Source of the DNA: Streptomyces sp. YIM 130001
GTDB taxonomy: Bacteria > Actinomycetota > Actinomycetes > Streptomycetales > Streptomycetaceae
NCBI RefSeq assembly: GCF_003574445.1
Contig: NZ_KZ984558.1
Span: 222,442 to 286,441 of the forward strand
Direction: 5' to 3'
Length of the DNA: 64,000 nucleotides
In this document: positions 35,022 to 44,061 of the stretch, in pieces
How the letters are laid out: each line of letters begins with the position of its first letter
How positions within the stretch are numbered: position 1 is the stretch's first letter
The notes under the pieces: generated by a model
The model's database searches: none
The model's input: the letters and a program-made list of their open reading frames with translations, nothing else
Told to the model about the DNA's origin: nothing
Position numbers and translations under genes: made by a program

Positions 35022-35932
35022 CAGACCTTCACCTTCGCCAGTCGGGCGTACGTCAGGCCCAGGACCATCAGTACGACGAGCAGGACCACCGATGCCGCGC
35101 TGCCCAGGCCGATCTGCGAGTACTGGAAAGCGCGCTGGAAGATGTAGATGGAGGACAGCTCCGTGTCCTGTCCGGGGCCACCCTGGGTCAGGAAGTAGAC
35201 CAGCCCGAACACACCGACCGTGGTGATCGTGGTGAGCAGCAGGTAGAGGAAGACCGGCCCGCGGATCAGCGGGAGCGTGACGTACCGGAACACCTGGAAG
35301 GCATTCGCGCCGTCCATCCGCGACGCCTCGATCAGTTCGTCGGGAACGTCCTCGAGCGCCGCCTGGAACATGATCATGGCGAGCGCGATACCCCGCCAGA
35401 CGTTGATGATGATCACCGACAGCATCGGCGAGTCCTGCAGCGGAGCCGCGGCCCCGGAGCCGAACAGGGCAAGCAGCCGGTTGAGGGTGCCGCCGTCGTC
35501 GGAGGAGAGCACGCTGGCCCAGGTCAGTGATGCGACGACCTCGGGGACCACCATCGGCAGCAGCACCAGCGCCCCGAACAGGCCCTTGCCGCGCAGCCAC
35601 TTCGCACGCAGCAGCAATGCGGCGAGCATGCCGAGCACCGTCTGCCCGACGATCGCCGACCAGAACACGAACTCGCCGGTGCGCCCGAGGGAGGCGAGGA
35701 AGTCCTCGGAGCCGAGCAGATGCCTGAAGTTCTCCAGGCCGACGAACTGCGGGTCGCGTGCGGCCCAGCCGGTCAACTGCGTGTCGGTCAGCGCGAGATA
35801 GATGCCGTAGCAGGCAGGAGCGATCACGAAGACCGCGATCAGGAGGACGGACGGTCCGAGCAGCAGTGACAGGGCGCCGCGCTCCCGCCATCGCGGGCTC
35901 AGCCGGGCCGGGGTCTTGGTCGTCGTGGTCAC
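35021..35932 (-). CDS. Carbohydrate ABC transporter permease (MalF-type)
   Basis: A 303-residue permease of the CUT1 sugar-importer family. The first helix is LLGPSVLLIAVFVIAPACYGIYL, followed by the family-typical GLENFRHLLGSEDFL. The coupling loop is DVPDELIEASRMDGANAFQVFRYVTLPLI. It overlaps the solute-binding protein gene by four bases. No ATP-binding gene accompanies the pair. Confidence 0.93.
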   Translation of the reverse strand: MTTTTKTPARLSPRWRERGALSLLLGPSVLLIAVFVIAPACYGIYLALTDTQLTGWAARDPQFVGLENFRHLLGSEDFLASLGRTGEFVFWSAIVGQTVLGMLAALLLRAKWLRGKGLFGALVLLPMVVPEVVASLTWASVLSSDDGGTLNRLLALFGSGAAAPLQDSPMLSVIIINVWRGIALAMIMFQAALEDVPDELIEASRMDGANAFQVFRYVTLPLIRGPVFLYLLLTTITTVGVFGLVYFLTQGGPGQDTELSSIYIFQRAFQYSQIGLGSAASVVLLVVLMVLGLTYARLAKVKV

Positions 35933-37269
35933 TTCGCCACCCGGGGCCGGCCCAGCAGTTCCTCGGCCTCTTCCGCGAAGTCGTCGGCGGCCTCACCGCC
36001 GTCCGCGTCGCCGGACACCAGTTTCGCCGTCGCTCCCTGAACCGCCTGGGACACCTGGTCCTCGCCGTCGCCCAGCGGCGGCTGCACGGTGGACTTCAGC
36101 TTGCGTTCCGCCTCGAGCAGCGTGGGCTCGTCCTTGTACGGTGCGGTGTCGGAAAGGTCCTTGCGCGGTGATACCGCACCCACCGCGGTCAGTTGCTTCG
36201 CCAGGGGCTTTCCGGAGCTCAGCCACTTCGCCAGCGCGGCCGCGACGTCGGGGTGGTCGGATTCCGCACTGACGCTGAACCCGTAGCCGCCGCCGCTGAC
36301 CGAGTACGGCTTCGTGCCCGGCACCAGAGCCGGGTAGTCCCAGATGCCGACCTTCTCGCGTACGTTCTTGATCGGCGCCGCACCTTCCGGGCCCCAGTCG
36401 TACTTCCATCCCCAACTTCCCTGCGCCGCCACGGCGATCGTTCCCTCGGGGAACTTCTCGTACTTCGTGGGCTCCCACGGATTCGGGTTCTGCAGATCCT
36501 GGACCGGGAGCAGACCTTCCTCGATGAGGTCGTCGTAGAGACCGAAGGCGGCATCGAGCCCCTCGCTCTTCAGCGTCCACTTCCGGGACTCGGGGTCGAA
36601 GAGCGGGCTGCCGGTGCCGGCGGCGAGGGGGAGCAGGCCCTCCGACCATGAACCGGCGCCCCAGGCGGTTCCCGCCGGGATGACCATCGGAGCCTCGCCG
36701 GTCTTCGCCTTGACCTTCTTCATCCGGCCGATCAGCTCGTCCCAGGTGCGCGGCTGGGAGGTGTCGATGCCCAGGCGTTTCAGCACGTCCTTGCGGTAGA
36801 AGAGGCTCTGCACGCTCGCCTCGTGGGGGAGGGAGTAGAACCCCCCGTCGGGCTGTCGCGCACCGTCCTTGGCCGACGCGTAGTACTGGTCCCAGCCGTC
36901 CCAGCCGTCCAGGTACTTGTCGAGCTTCAGCAGGTATCCGGCGCCGGCCAGGCCGGTGACGTTGGTGCCGCCCATGTCGATGACGTCCGGTGCGGACCCG
37001 GAGTGGAGCTGCTGCGTGATCTTGGTGCGGAACTGGTCATCGGTGAGAGTGTCGGCGATCAACTCGACGTCGACGTCCCGCCCTTGGCGGGCCATCGCCC
37101 TCTCGAACTCCGGAATGAGGGGCTTGATCACGTCGGCGCGGGCCTTCTGGTACTCGAGCAACTTGATCGTCACTGCACCGTCGTCGTCGCGGGAGTCCGA
37201 GCAGGCCGTGAGTGCGCCCGCGAGCAGTACTCCGGCGGCGACAACTGCACGGACACGCTTGCGGCTCAT
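35929..37269 (-). CDS. Sugar ABC transporter substrate-binding lipoprotein
   Basis: A 446-residue extracellular sugar-binding lipoprotein (SBP_bac_1). The signal peptide is RKRVRAVVAAGVLLAGALTAC, with its lipobox Cys at about residue 23. Family blocks are HSGSAPDVIDMGG, LPHEASVQSLFYRKDVLKRLGI and TIAVAAQGSWGWKYDWGPEG. It is the first gene of the glycan operon. The divergent ROK gene and the shared intergenic inverted repeat suggest induction by the imported sugar. Confidence 0.93.
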   Translation of the reverse strand: MSRKRVRAVVAAGVLLAGALTACSDSRDDDGAVTIKLLEYQKARADVIKPLIPEFERAMARQGRDVDVELIADTLTDDQFRTKITQQLHSGSAPDVIDMGGTNVTGLAGAGYLLKLDKYLDGWDGWDQYYASAKDGARQPDGGFYSLPHEASVQSLFYRKDVLKRLGIDTSQPRTWDELIGRMKKVKAKTGEAPMVIPAGTAWGAGSWSEGLLPLAAGTGSPLFDPESRKWTLKSEGLDAAFGLYDDLIEEGLLPVQDLQNPNPWEPTKYEKFPEGTIAVAAQGSWGWKYDWGPEGAAPIKNVREKVGIWDYPALVPGTKPYSVSGGGYGFSVSAESDHPDVAAALAKWLSSGKPLAKQLTAVGAVSPRKDLSDTAPYKDEPTLLEAERKLKSTVQPPLGDGEDQVSQAVQGATAKLVSGDADGGEAADDFAEEAEELLGRPRVAK

Positions 37270-37306
37270 CGCGTCACCTCTCCCCGACTGTGGTCCGCCC
37301 GATGCT

Positions 37307-37328
37307 TTTATCCAGCGGATCGGATAAA
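37307..37328. promoter_or_regulatory. Candidate ROK operator
   Basis: TTTATCC (37307-37313) and GGATAAA (37322-37328) form a perfect 7-bp inverted repeat with an 8-base spacer that itself contains GGATC. It lies 37 bases upstream of the binding-protein start codon in the divergent intergenic region, a good place for repression of the glycan operon. Confidence 0.6.
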
Positions 37329-37546
37329 GTTCAGCGATCGTAAGGAGGCCGTTTGCGCCCCGTCAAGGCTTTGCGCACGGGATGCTATGGGGTCGTGACA
37401 ACCGGAGGGCACAATCAGGTCGGCGTCAATCTCCCAACCGATTGACAAATGGGTCGATGGCTCCAGCCGACTCCAACTGACCTCAGCCCTCGACGATCGC
37501 CGGTCACCGGGAGATGCTGAACTCGACAGGCACAAGGGGGACTTGC

Positions 37547-38764
37547 ATGCGCCGCGGCAGTAACCAGCTCCGGCTGGCCGACTACAACCAGGCGGTCGTC
37601 CTGGAACTGGTCCGCAGGTCGCACGGTGTCAGCCGCGCCGGCCTCCAGCGCAAGTCCGGTCTGAGCTCCCAGACCATCTCCAACATCACCCGCCGCCTGA
37701 TAGACGAGCAGCTGATCCGCGAGAGCGCGCCGGGCGGCACCGCGCGCGGCCGGCCGAGCATCCCGCTCGTCACCGACCCCGACGGCGCGTACTCGGTCGG
37801 CGTGCACATCGACCCGGCACGGCTGACCGTCGTACTCCTCGACCTCGCGGGCAAGGTGCGCCTCGGGCGCCAGGAACGCACACCGCAGGCCACGAACCCG
37901 TCCGATGTGACCGCCTTCATCGCCGACACCGTCCACGGCCTGATCAGCGAAGCCGGCATCGCTCGGGCGCAGGTGCTCGGGCTGGGCATCGCCGCACCGG
38001 GACCGCTCGACGTCGATGCCGGAGTCCTGCTCGACCCGCCCCAGCTGCCCAACTGGCGCGACGTTCGGCTGGGCGCCGACCTCCGCGAGGCGACCGGGCT
38101 GCCCGTCCTCCTCGACAAGGACGTCACCGCCGCCGCGACAGCGGAACTCCGTGCTGCCCAGGAGACCTCGAACACCTTCGTCTTCCTCTACCTGGGCTCC
38201 GGCGTGGGCGCCTCGGTCGTGCTGGACAACCAGGTTCTCCGCGGCACCACGAACAACATCGGGGAAGTCGGCGACCTGCTCGTCGACTCCGACGCCGAAC
38301 AGCTCGAGTGGAGCGGCCGCCGCGGGGGCCTGGCAGCCGCCTGCGTGCCGGAGGCCCTCGTCCTGCAGGCCGCCCGGGTGGGCCTGATGCCCCTGCCGAA
38401 CCTGAACGACTACGTCGCGGTGGACGACGCCTGCTCTGCACTGTGTGCCCGCGCATCCGAGGGCGACGCCGTGGCCGGCCGGATCCTCGATCGTGCGGCA
38501 CGACGGGTGGCCGTCGGTCTGGGCGTGCTGGTGAACCTGCTCGACGTACCACGGGTGGTGATCGGAGGACCGCTGTGGGACCGACTGAGCCCGGCGTTCC
38601 TTCCCGTCGTCGGCGACCTGGTCGCTGACGAACTCGTGGCGGCGCGGGACAGGGTCGAGGTCCAGGGATCCGCCGTCGGCGACCGCGTGGCCGCACTGGG
38701 CGCTGCCGAACTGGTGATGGACCATTTCCTCGCGCCGCGTCCGTCCGCGCTGATGGTGGGCTGA
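37547..38764 (+). CDS. ROK-family transcriptional repressor
   Basis: A 405-residue sugar-responsive regulator. The N-terminal winged helix (VVLELVRRSHGVSRAGLQRKSGLSSQTISNITRRL) is followed by a ROK/sugar-kinase-like fold: LGLGIAAPGPLD, LLDKDVTAAATAELRA, FVFLYLGSGVGASVVL and GEVGDLLVD. The canonical ROK zinc cluster (GHxxxxxxxxxCxCGxxGCxE) is not obvious; the corresponding region reads EQLEWSGRRGGLAAACVPEAL, so the zinc site may be lost. The ATG at 37547 has AAGGGGG seven bases upstream. It is divergent from, and probably controls, the glycan import/degradation operon. Confidence 0.9.
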   Translation: MRRGSNQLRLADYNQAVVLELVRRSHGVSRAGLQRKSGLSSQTISNITRRLIDEQLIRESAPGGTARGRPSIPLVTDPDGAYSVGVHIDPARLTVVLLDLAGKVRLGRQERTPQATNPSDVTAFIADTVHGLISEAGIARAQVLGLGIAAPGPLDVDAGVLLDPPQLPNWRDVRLGADLREATGLPVLLDKDVTAAATAELRAAQETSNTFVFLYLGSGVGASVVLDNQVLRGTTNNIGEVGDLLVDSDAEQLEWSGRRGGLAAACVPEALVLQAARVGLMPLPNLNDYVAVDDACSALCARASEGDAVAGRILDRAARRVAVGLGVLVNLLDVPRVVIGGPLWDRLSPAFLPVVGDLVADELVAARDRVEVQGSAVGDRVAALGAAELVMDHFLAPRPSALMVG

Positions 38765-38800
38765 AGCCGCGCGAAGCGCCTGGGACAGCACTCCCGCGCG

Positions 38801-39115
38801 TCATGTCCTGGGTCGCCGACCATCACGAAGTTCGTGCATGCGCCGGCAGAGACAAGGCCGGCAGCACTCGGGGCCCGCCCCGCCGTCCTGCGGGTCGGCC
38901 AGGATGCGGCGCAGTCGCGCACGGCTCAGCAGCAGGCGAAGCACCTCGGCGGTCTCCGTCAGCGGCAACTGGGCTTGAACCGCCGCCCGTTGCGCCCCGG
39001 TGGCCGCGGACTCCGGGGGCTCGGCCCGGTCCGTCAGGGCCTGCCCGGGGTCGGGCGCGGGCGCCGCGAGCCATGCAGCACGCGCGGGCTGCCCCGGATG
39101 CGCCCCCCACCACAC
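38801..39115 (-). CDS. Possible small Cys-rich protein
   Basis: A 104-residue frame from a GTG at 39115. The C-terminal part looks protein-like (LPLTETAEVLRLLLSRARLRRIL ... GPECCRPCLCRRMHELRDG) with a CC-x2-C-x-C cluster that could bind metal, while the N-terminal half is Ala/Pro-rich. No family is recognised and no good ribosome-binding site is visible; it may be spurious. Confidence 0.35.
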   Translation of the reverse strand: MWWGAHPGQPARAAWLAAPAPDPGQALTDRAEPPESAATGAQRAAVQAQLPLTETAEVLRLLLSRARLRRILADPQDGGAGPECCRPCLCRRMHELRDGRRPRT

Positions 39116-39175
39116 CGCAGGCGGCGTCGGTCGGCCGCGAGGACGCCGTTCTCCCCGCGCGGGCGGGCGCGTACA

Positions 39176-39212
39176 CTCTCCGTATGGGACATACGCATAC
39201 GGTGACGGAGAG
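39176..39212. repeat. Nested inverted repeat
   Basis: Outer arms CTCTCCGT (39176-39183) and ACGGAGAG (39205-39212) overlap inner arms CCGTATG and CATACGG. This could be a regulator-binding palindrome or RNA hairpin; there is no gene directly attached. Confidence 0.45.
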
Positions 39213-39520
39213 CCCGTCACGGGCCCCGCATCCGTCGGGTCCCGTCGAGCGACGGGCGCGCTGCCGCGCACTGCACGGCCACGGCTAGCAACTTTCCCGC
39301 CAGGCCCGCGCGTTCGGCCTCTCCGCGTTCCCCTTCTTGCGATGCCCGTACGTCCGCGAGAAGCACCTCCACGGCGAACCCGGCGTATCGCGGCCGCCGC
39401 GCGCACCCGTCGACCGCACATCACCGCTCCCGCACCATCCCCCTGCGCCCGCGCCCTTGCGTACCGCCGGCGTCGCTTCCCGCGACCCGGCGGACCGGCC
39501 GCACCTCGAGAGGACCCCCT

Positions 39521-41011
39521 GTGAAGCTGAGTGACCTGCTGGCCGGGCACGACCACGAACCACTGCTGGGCGATCCGCAGACGAGGATCACCGCGGGAGC
39601 CTGCCTGGACGCCCACCGTGTCTCGCCCGGGTCACTCTTCCTCGCCGTACCCGGGCACCGCGAGGGCGGCCCCGAGGCCGTCGGTTCCGCACTGGCGCGG
39701 GGCGCCGTGGCGGTGCTCATCGAGGGGCCCGCATCCACCCTCCCCGCATCGGTACGGGCGTCGGCGGAAGGCGCCTGCGTCGTGCGGGTGGCCGACACCC
39801 GCAAGGCGGCAGCGCTCATCACCTCGCGCTACTACGGGGAGCCCGGCGCCGCGATGGACATGGTGGCCGTCACCGGCACCAACGGGAAGACGTCCGTCTC
39901 GTACATGGTCGAGTCGGTGCTGAGGATCGCCGAGGGCACGAAGGTGGGAGTGATCGGCACGGGCGGGAACCGCATCGGGGACCAACTGATCCCGATGCCG
40001 CGCTCAGTACTGACCACCCCCGAGTCACCGGACTTCCAGTACCTGCTGGGGCACATGCGCGACCACGAGGTGAACACCGTGGTCCTGGAAGCCACCTCGA
40101 TGGGTCTGCTCAACCACCGGATCGACCACTCCTTCCTCGACGTCGGCATCTTCACCAACCTCACCCAGGACCATCTGGACGACCACGGCACGATGCAGCA
40201 CTACCGGGACGCCAAACTCCGGCTCTTCAGCGGGCTCTGCCGTCGCGCCGTGGTCAACGCGGACGACCCCGTCGGTGCACTGATTCCGGCGATGATGCCG
40301 GGACTGGTCCGCACCTACGCCCTCGACTCGGCAGCGGACTACCGGGCGACCGACCTGGACATGGACGCCTTCGGCACGCGATTCACCCTCCACCACGACG
40401 GGCGCAAGTATCCGGCCGCGATCCCCGTCCCCGGCAGATTCTCGGTCTCCAACGCCCTGGCCACCCTCGCCGCATGCCATGTCCTCGGTCACGACCTGGC
40501 CGGACTGGTCGCGGCGCTCGACCGGATGCCCCCGGTCCCCGGTCGACTGGAACGCTTCGAGGCACCCTCGGGCGCCTCCGTGATCGTCGACTACGCGCAT
40601 TCGCCCGACTCGTTGGACAAGGTACTGGCCGCCATCAGGGACTTCGCCACCGCACGCGTCATCACGGTCTTCGGCTGCGGAGGCGACCGTGACGTCACCA
40701 AGCGGACCGAGATGGGTGAGATCGCCGGGACCCACTCCGACCTGTGCGTACTCACCTCGGACAATCCCCGCCACGAGGACCCCGACGCCATCATGGACCA
40801 GATCGTCCCGGGCCTGGCGACCACCGGCACTCCCTTCGAGCGGATCGCCGACCGCCGGGACGCCATCTCCTTCGCGCTCACCGCCGCAGGGCCGTCGGAC
40901 ATCGTGCTGGTCGCGGGAAAGGGCAGCGAGCCGTACCAGACCGTCGGCGACCGGCTCATCCCGTTCAGCGACATGGCGACGGTGCGCGAACTGTCAGCCC
41001 CGAGGGACTAG
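39521..41011 (+). CDS. MurE-like UDP-MurNAc-tripeptide ligase
   Basis: A 496-residue Mur ligase, which adds an amino acid to UDP-MurNAc-L-Ala-D-Glu in the cytosol using ATP. Three domains are visible: the UDP-binding N-terminus with GSLFLAVPGHREGG, the central ATPase with VAVTGTNGKTSVSYMV and LEATSMGL, and the C-terminal domain with VDYAHSPDSLDKVL, FGCGGDRDVTKRTEMG and TSDNPRHEDP (DNPR, the diaminopimelate-type signature). It stands alone, not in a division/cell-wall cluster, so it is likely a paralogue of the housekeeping MurE. The start is GTG at 39521. Confidence 0.9.
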   Translation: MKLSDLLAGHDHEPLLGDPQTRITAGACLDAHRVSPGSLFLAVPGHREGGPEAVGSALARGAVAVLIEGPASTLPASVRASAEGACVVRVADTRKAAALITSRYYGEPGAAMDMVAVTGTNGKTSVSYMVESVLRIAEGTKVGVIGTGGNRIGDQLIPMPRSVLTTPESPDFQYLLGHMRDHEVNTVVLEATSMGLLNHRIDHSFLDVGIFTNLTQDHLDDHGTMQHYRDAKLRLFSGLCRRAVVNADDPVGALIPAMMPGLVRTYALDSAADYRATDLDMDAFGTRFTLHHDGRKYPAAIPVPGRFSVSNALATLAACHVLGHDLAGLVAALDRMPPVPGRLERFEAPSGASVIVDYAHSPDSLDKVLAAIRDFATARVITVFGCGGDRDVTKRTEMGEIAGTHSDLCVLTSDNPRHEDPDAIMDQIVPGLATTGTPFERIADRRDAISFALTAAGPSDIVLVAGKGSEPYQTVGDRLIPFSDMATVRELSAPRD

Positions 41012-41099
41012 GCGCTCCGAGCAAGTGCCGTTCGCAAAAACCTCGTCGAGGGCACCGCGAACCGCACTGTCACGTCCTGGCCGCCGCAGTGAGGGGCGG

Positions 41100-41759
41100 T
41101 CAGCCGACGATGGAGAAGAAGATGGTGTCCTGGGTGTACCAGTCGTCCTGTGGCCCTTGGTGTGCTGCCCACTCGCCTGCCTGGACATCGAGCTGCTGGA
41201 TGAGCTCGTCCAGCTCGGTCCGGAAGTCGGGGTCGACGCCTTCGCGGGCAGCCCGGTAGGCGTCGGCTGCGGGCTTGGCTTGGGCGAGTGGCCAGCAGCC
41301 GATCTCCGGTGACCCGTCCTCGGGTGCTGGAATGGCGAACGGGATCTCGTCCGGCGGCCCGGAGTACAGAAAGTCCCCGGGCAGTAGCCCCCTGGGCACA
41401 CCGGCACGGCGCAGCTGATGCTCGAGCAGTTCGAAGAACGTCGAGGGACTGGAGTAGCCGGCCAGCGTGCCCGGAGCGGAGGTGTTGCAGTCGATGATGT
41501 GCTGCAGCGCCGTGTAGTAGGCGTTGCCCGCGTACTCGGCGTCCGAATCGGCCCGGCCGGCCAGCAGGTGCTCGAGCGCCTCCGGCACCGGCAGGCCCCA
41601 GTCCACACCCTGCCGGTCGAGACTGCGCTGGTCGGCCTCGGCGCGCTCCCGGATGAAGCGGACCACACGCTCCTGCTCAGCGGTGAACTTCCCGGCCGCG
41701 CCGAGGAATCCCACGACATCGGCTCTCGTGCCGGTGCTGAAGTTGATGATTTTGCTCAT
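41100..41759 (-). CDS. Uncharacterised protein, DUF7691-like
   Basis: A 219-residue soluble protein starting MSKIINFSTGTRADVVGFLG. It is helical with a conserved-looking middle (YYTALQHIIDCN, TFFELLEHQLRRAGVPRGLLPGDFLYSG, PPDEIPFAIPAPEDGSPEIGCW). Such proteins occur widely in Streptomyces without a known role; the DUF7691 assignment is from memory and is tentative. It is convergent with the MurE-like gene. Confidence 0.7.
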   Translation of the reverse strand: MSKIINFSTGTRADVVGFLGAAGKFTAEQERVVRFIRERAEADQRSLDRQGVDWGLPVPEALEHLLAGRADSDAEYAGNAYYTALQHIIDCNTSAPGTLAGYSSPSTFFELLEHQLRRAGVPRGLLPGDFLYSGPPDEIPFAIPAPEDGSPEIGCWPLAQAKPAADAYRAAREGVDPDFRTELDELIQQLDVQAGEWAAHQGPQDDWYTQDTIFFSIVG

Positions 41760-41890
41760 GCGGCCACCGTGCCAAAGGCCTCTGACAGGACGGCCCTTGG
41801 CACTTCGGTCCTGCATAGGCCGCGAGGCCTTCGGGCCCTGTGGCCCGCAGGCGCCTGCGCCGGTGCCTCACGTGCGTGACAGACGTCCGG

Positions 41891-43888
41891 CTATGTCGCC
41901 GATTCCGGCGCGGCCGGCATGTACTGCTCGAACCAGTCCATCACCCGCGCCAGGAAGTCGATCTGGGCCGGGTACGCCCGTACCCCGTGCCCTTCCTGCG
42001 GATAGATCACCAGCGCCGACGGCACCCCGTGCGCACGCAGCGCCTGATGGAACTCCTGGGCCTGCCCCGGAGGCGTGCAATTGTCCAGTGCCCCGGCGAC
42101 GTTCAGACACGGTGTGCGGGCCTTGCTGGCGTGCAGCACCGGACTACGGGTGTGGGCGCGCGTCCCGTGCTGCTCCGGATCGGCGTCGAGGAACCGGTTG
42201 CCCCACGCGGCGATGTTGCTCGTGAAGCCCTGGCTGTACCAATTGGTCACCGGAGAGACCGGCACGGACGCCGCGAACCGTCGGTCCTGGGTCACCAGCC
42301 ACGACGACATGAAGCCCCCGTAGCTCGCGCCGATCAGGCCGACCCGGTCGCCGTCGACGACGCCGCGCTCCACGAGAGCGTCGATCCCGGACAGATAGTC
42401 CTGGGTGTCGGCGCCACCCATGTCCCCGACGACGAGACCCGCGAAGGCCTGCCCGCGACCGCTGCTGCCCCGGGGGTTGGGGTTGAGCACCGCGTACCCG
42501 CGCGACACGAGCAGCGGCACCCACTGCGACCGCATCGACCAGGTCTCACGGAACGCCCAGACCGGACCGCCGTGGATGTTCACCACCAGCGGGAAGGGCC
42601 CTTCACCGTCCGGCGTGCACAGGATGCCCTCGATCTCCGTGCCGTCGGGCGCGTGCCAGGCCACCGGCTCGGCGGTCCCGGCCACCGAGCGCAGATAGTC
42701 GGTGCCCGGATGTGTGACGGAGCCGAGCACCCGGTCGCCGTCGGGTCCGGACAGCACCAGCTGCTGGGGCAGCCGGTACGACTCCTGGATCGTGCACACG
42801 CGGCCGTCCGCGGTGAACGCCCCGTCGGGGTGGAACGTACTGCCGCCACAGGCCCGCGCGGTGGACAGGACCTCCGTCACCTCGCCGTCGGCGACCCGGA
42901 CGGTCCCCGCGACCGAATTCAGGTGGCGCTGCCCGAGGTAGCCGAGCCGTTCGCCGTCGATCCACTCGAGCCGGGTCACATCGGTCCCACGGGTATCGAG
43001 ACGCCGCACCGCACCGGAACCGGGATCGACGAGAAGCAGGTCACCGGCCAGCACCCAGCGGTCACTGCACACGGCCTCCGCGACCGCGAGCCACCTTCCG
43101 TCCGGAGAGCCGACCGGCAGGCCGAGCTGGACCTCGCTGCCGAGGACCTTGCGCACCGAGCCGTCCGGCTCGACCAGGCTGAGGTCCGCGCCGTACCAGT
43201 CGTCCTCGCCCGGGGCGTCGGACGTGATGGCCGCGACCCTCTCCGGTCCGCACCAGCCCGCCTCCCAGCAGTTGAGGCCCTCAGGGGTCAGGCGGTCCAG
43301 GACGCCGGTTCCCGGGGTGTACACCCACAGGCTGCGCCAGGCCTCCCCGGCGGTCTCGCCGTCGACGCGCGGAGCCCACGACGGGGCCTCGTCGCCGCCC
43401 TCGCGTCGGTTGCTGCCCGAACCCTGCCCGCCGGACAGTTCGGCGCCGAGGCCGGCGACACCCAGCAGGATGCGAGTGCCGTCCGGAGACCAGTGCAGGT
43501 ACTCGATCGTGCCGGGCACCGCGGGCGCAGGCTCTGCCTCACCGAGCTGTTCGTCCACCAGCAGGTGGAGCTGGAACACCCCCGGCCCGGCACGGTCGGA
43601 CAGAAACGCCAGGGTGCGGCCGTCAGGCGAGAAGCGCCCGGACCGCGCCGAGCCGCCCGAAGCCGACACCTGCCGCAGCCGGCTGTCCTGCGCGGTGCAC
43701 AGCGCGGTCCGCGGCAGTCCGTCCAGGTCGTCCAGGACATCCGCCGTCACCACGGTGCGGGCTCCGTCGCGCGTCACATGAAGCTCCCGCAGGCCGCCCG
43801 AGGGCAGGCCGAATCCGGGTTCGTGGACCGACCTCAGATGCCGTAGAACCCGCTCGTACTGCGTGGTCCTCTCGGAACTCTCCGCCAT
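41891..43888 (-). CDS. S9-family prolyl oligopeptidase-like serine peptidase
   Basis: A 665-residue peptidase. An N-terminal beta-propeller (GRFSPDGRTLAFLSDRAG, IEYLHWSPDGTRILLG) is followed by a C-terminal alpha/beta hydrolase: PLVVNIHGGPVWAF, the nucleophile Ser522 in GLIGASYGGFMSSW, the Asp in AGALDNCTPPGQA and the His in YPQEGHGVRAY. No signal peptide is seen, so it acts on short peptides inside the cell. The start MAESS at 43888 was chosen over a longer basic upstream reading. Confidence 0.9.
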   Translation of the reverse strand: MAESSERTTQYERVLRHLRSVHEPGFGLPSGGLRELHVTRDGARTVVTADVLDDLDGLPRTALCTAQDSRLRQVSASGGSARSGRFSPDGRTLAFLSDRAGPGVFQLHLLVDEQLGEAEPAPAVPGTIEYLHWSPDGTRILLGVAGLGAELSGGQGSGSNRREGGDEAPSWAPRVDGETAGEAWRSLWVYTPGTGVLDRLTPEGLNCWEAGWCGPERVAAITSDAPGEDDWYGADLSLVEPDGSVRKVLGSEVQLGLPVGSPDGRWLAVAEAVCSDRWVLAGDLLLVDPGSGAVRRLDTRGTDVTRLEWIDGERLGYLGQRHLNSVAGTVRVADGEVTEVLSTARACGGSTFHPDGAFTADGRVCTIQESYRLPQQLVLSGPDGDRVLGSVTHPGTDYLRSVAGTAEPVAWHAPDGTEIEGILCTPDGEGPFPLVVNIHGGPVWAFRETWSMRSQWVPLLVSRGYAVLNPNPRGSSGRGQAFAGLVVGDMGGADTQDYLSGIDALVERGVVDGDRVGLIGASYGGFMSSWLVTQDRRFAASVPVSPVTNWYSQGFTSNIAAWGNRFLDADPEQHGTRAHTRSPVLHASKARTPCLNVAGALDNCTPPGQAQEFHQALRAHGVPSALVIYPQEGHGVRAYPAQIDFLARVMDWFEQYMPAAPESAT

Positions 43889-44061
43889 GGGTGCCTCTCT
43901 CGGTTGTCGGGGCTGTTTCACAGGACGTCCCGCGGTGTCTCGTACGGCCGTCCCCCAGCGAGCGTGGCAACCCTTCCGCCTCCGTTCCACCATCGCGTGT
44001 CGGGACTACGGCCTCGTCGGGACGACACATGTCGGGATCGCGCGCACCGGCTCGCATGCGG

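Larger units (their letters stand above)
38765..39520. other. Gene-poor region before the MurE-like gene
   Basis: About 750 bases with no confidently recognised gene. It contains the doubtful small minus-strand frame at 38801-39115 and a nested hairpin at 39176-39212. Confidence 0.5.

Noticed and set aside
34140..35996. A 618-codon reading joining both permeases
   Set aside because: Only the last 293 codons have permease features; the first part is the out-of-frame shadow of the other permease.
38801..39616. Long minus-strand reading over the start of the MurE-like gene
   Set aside because: The upstream half is antisense to the ligase; only the final ~104 codons are possibly real and are listed separately at low confidence.
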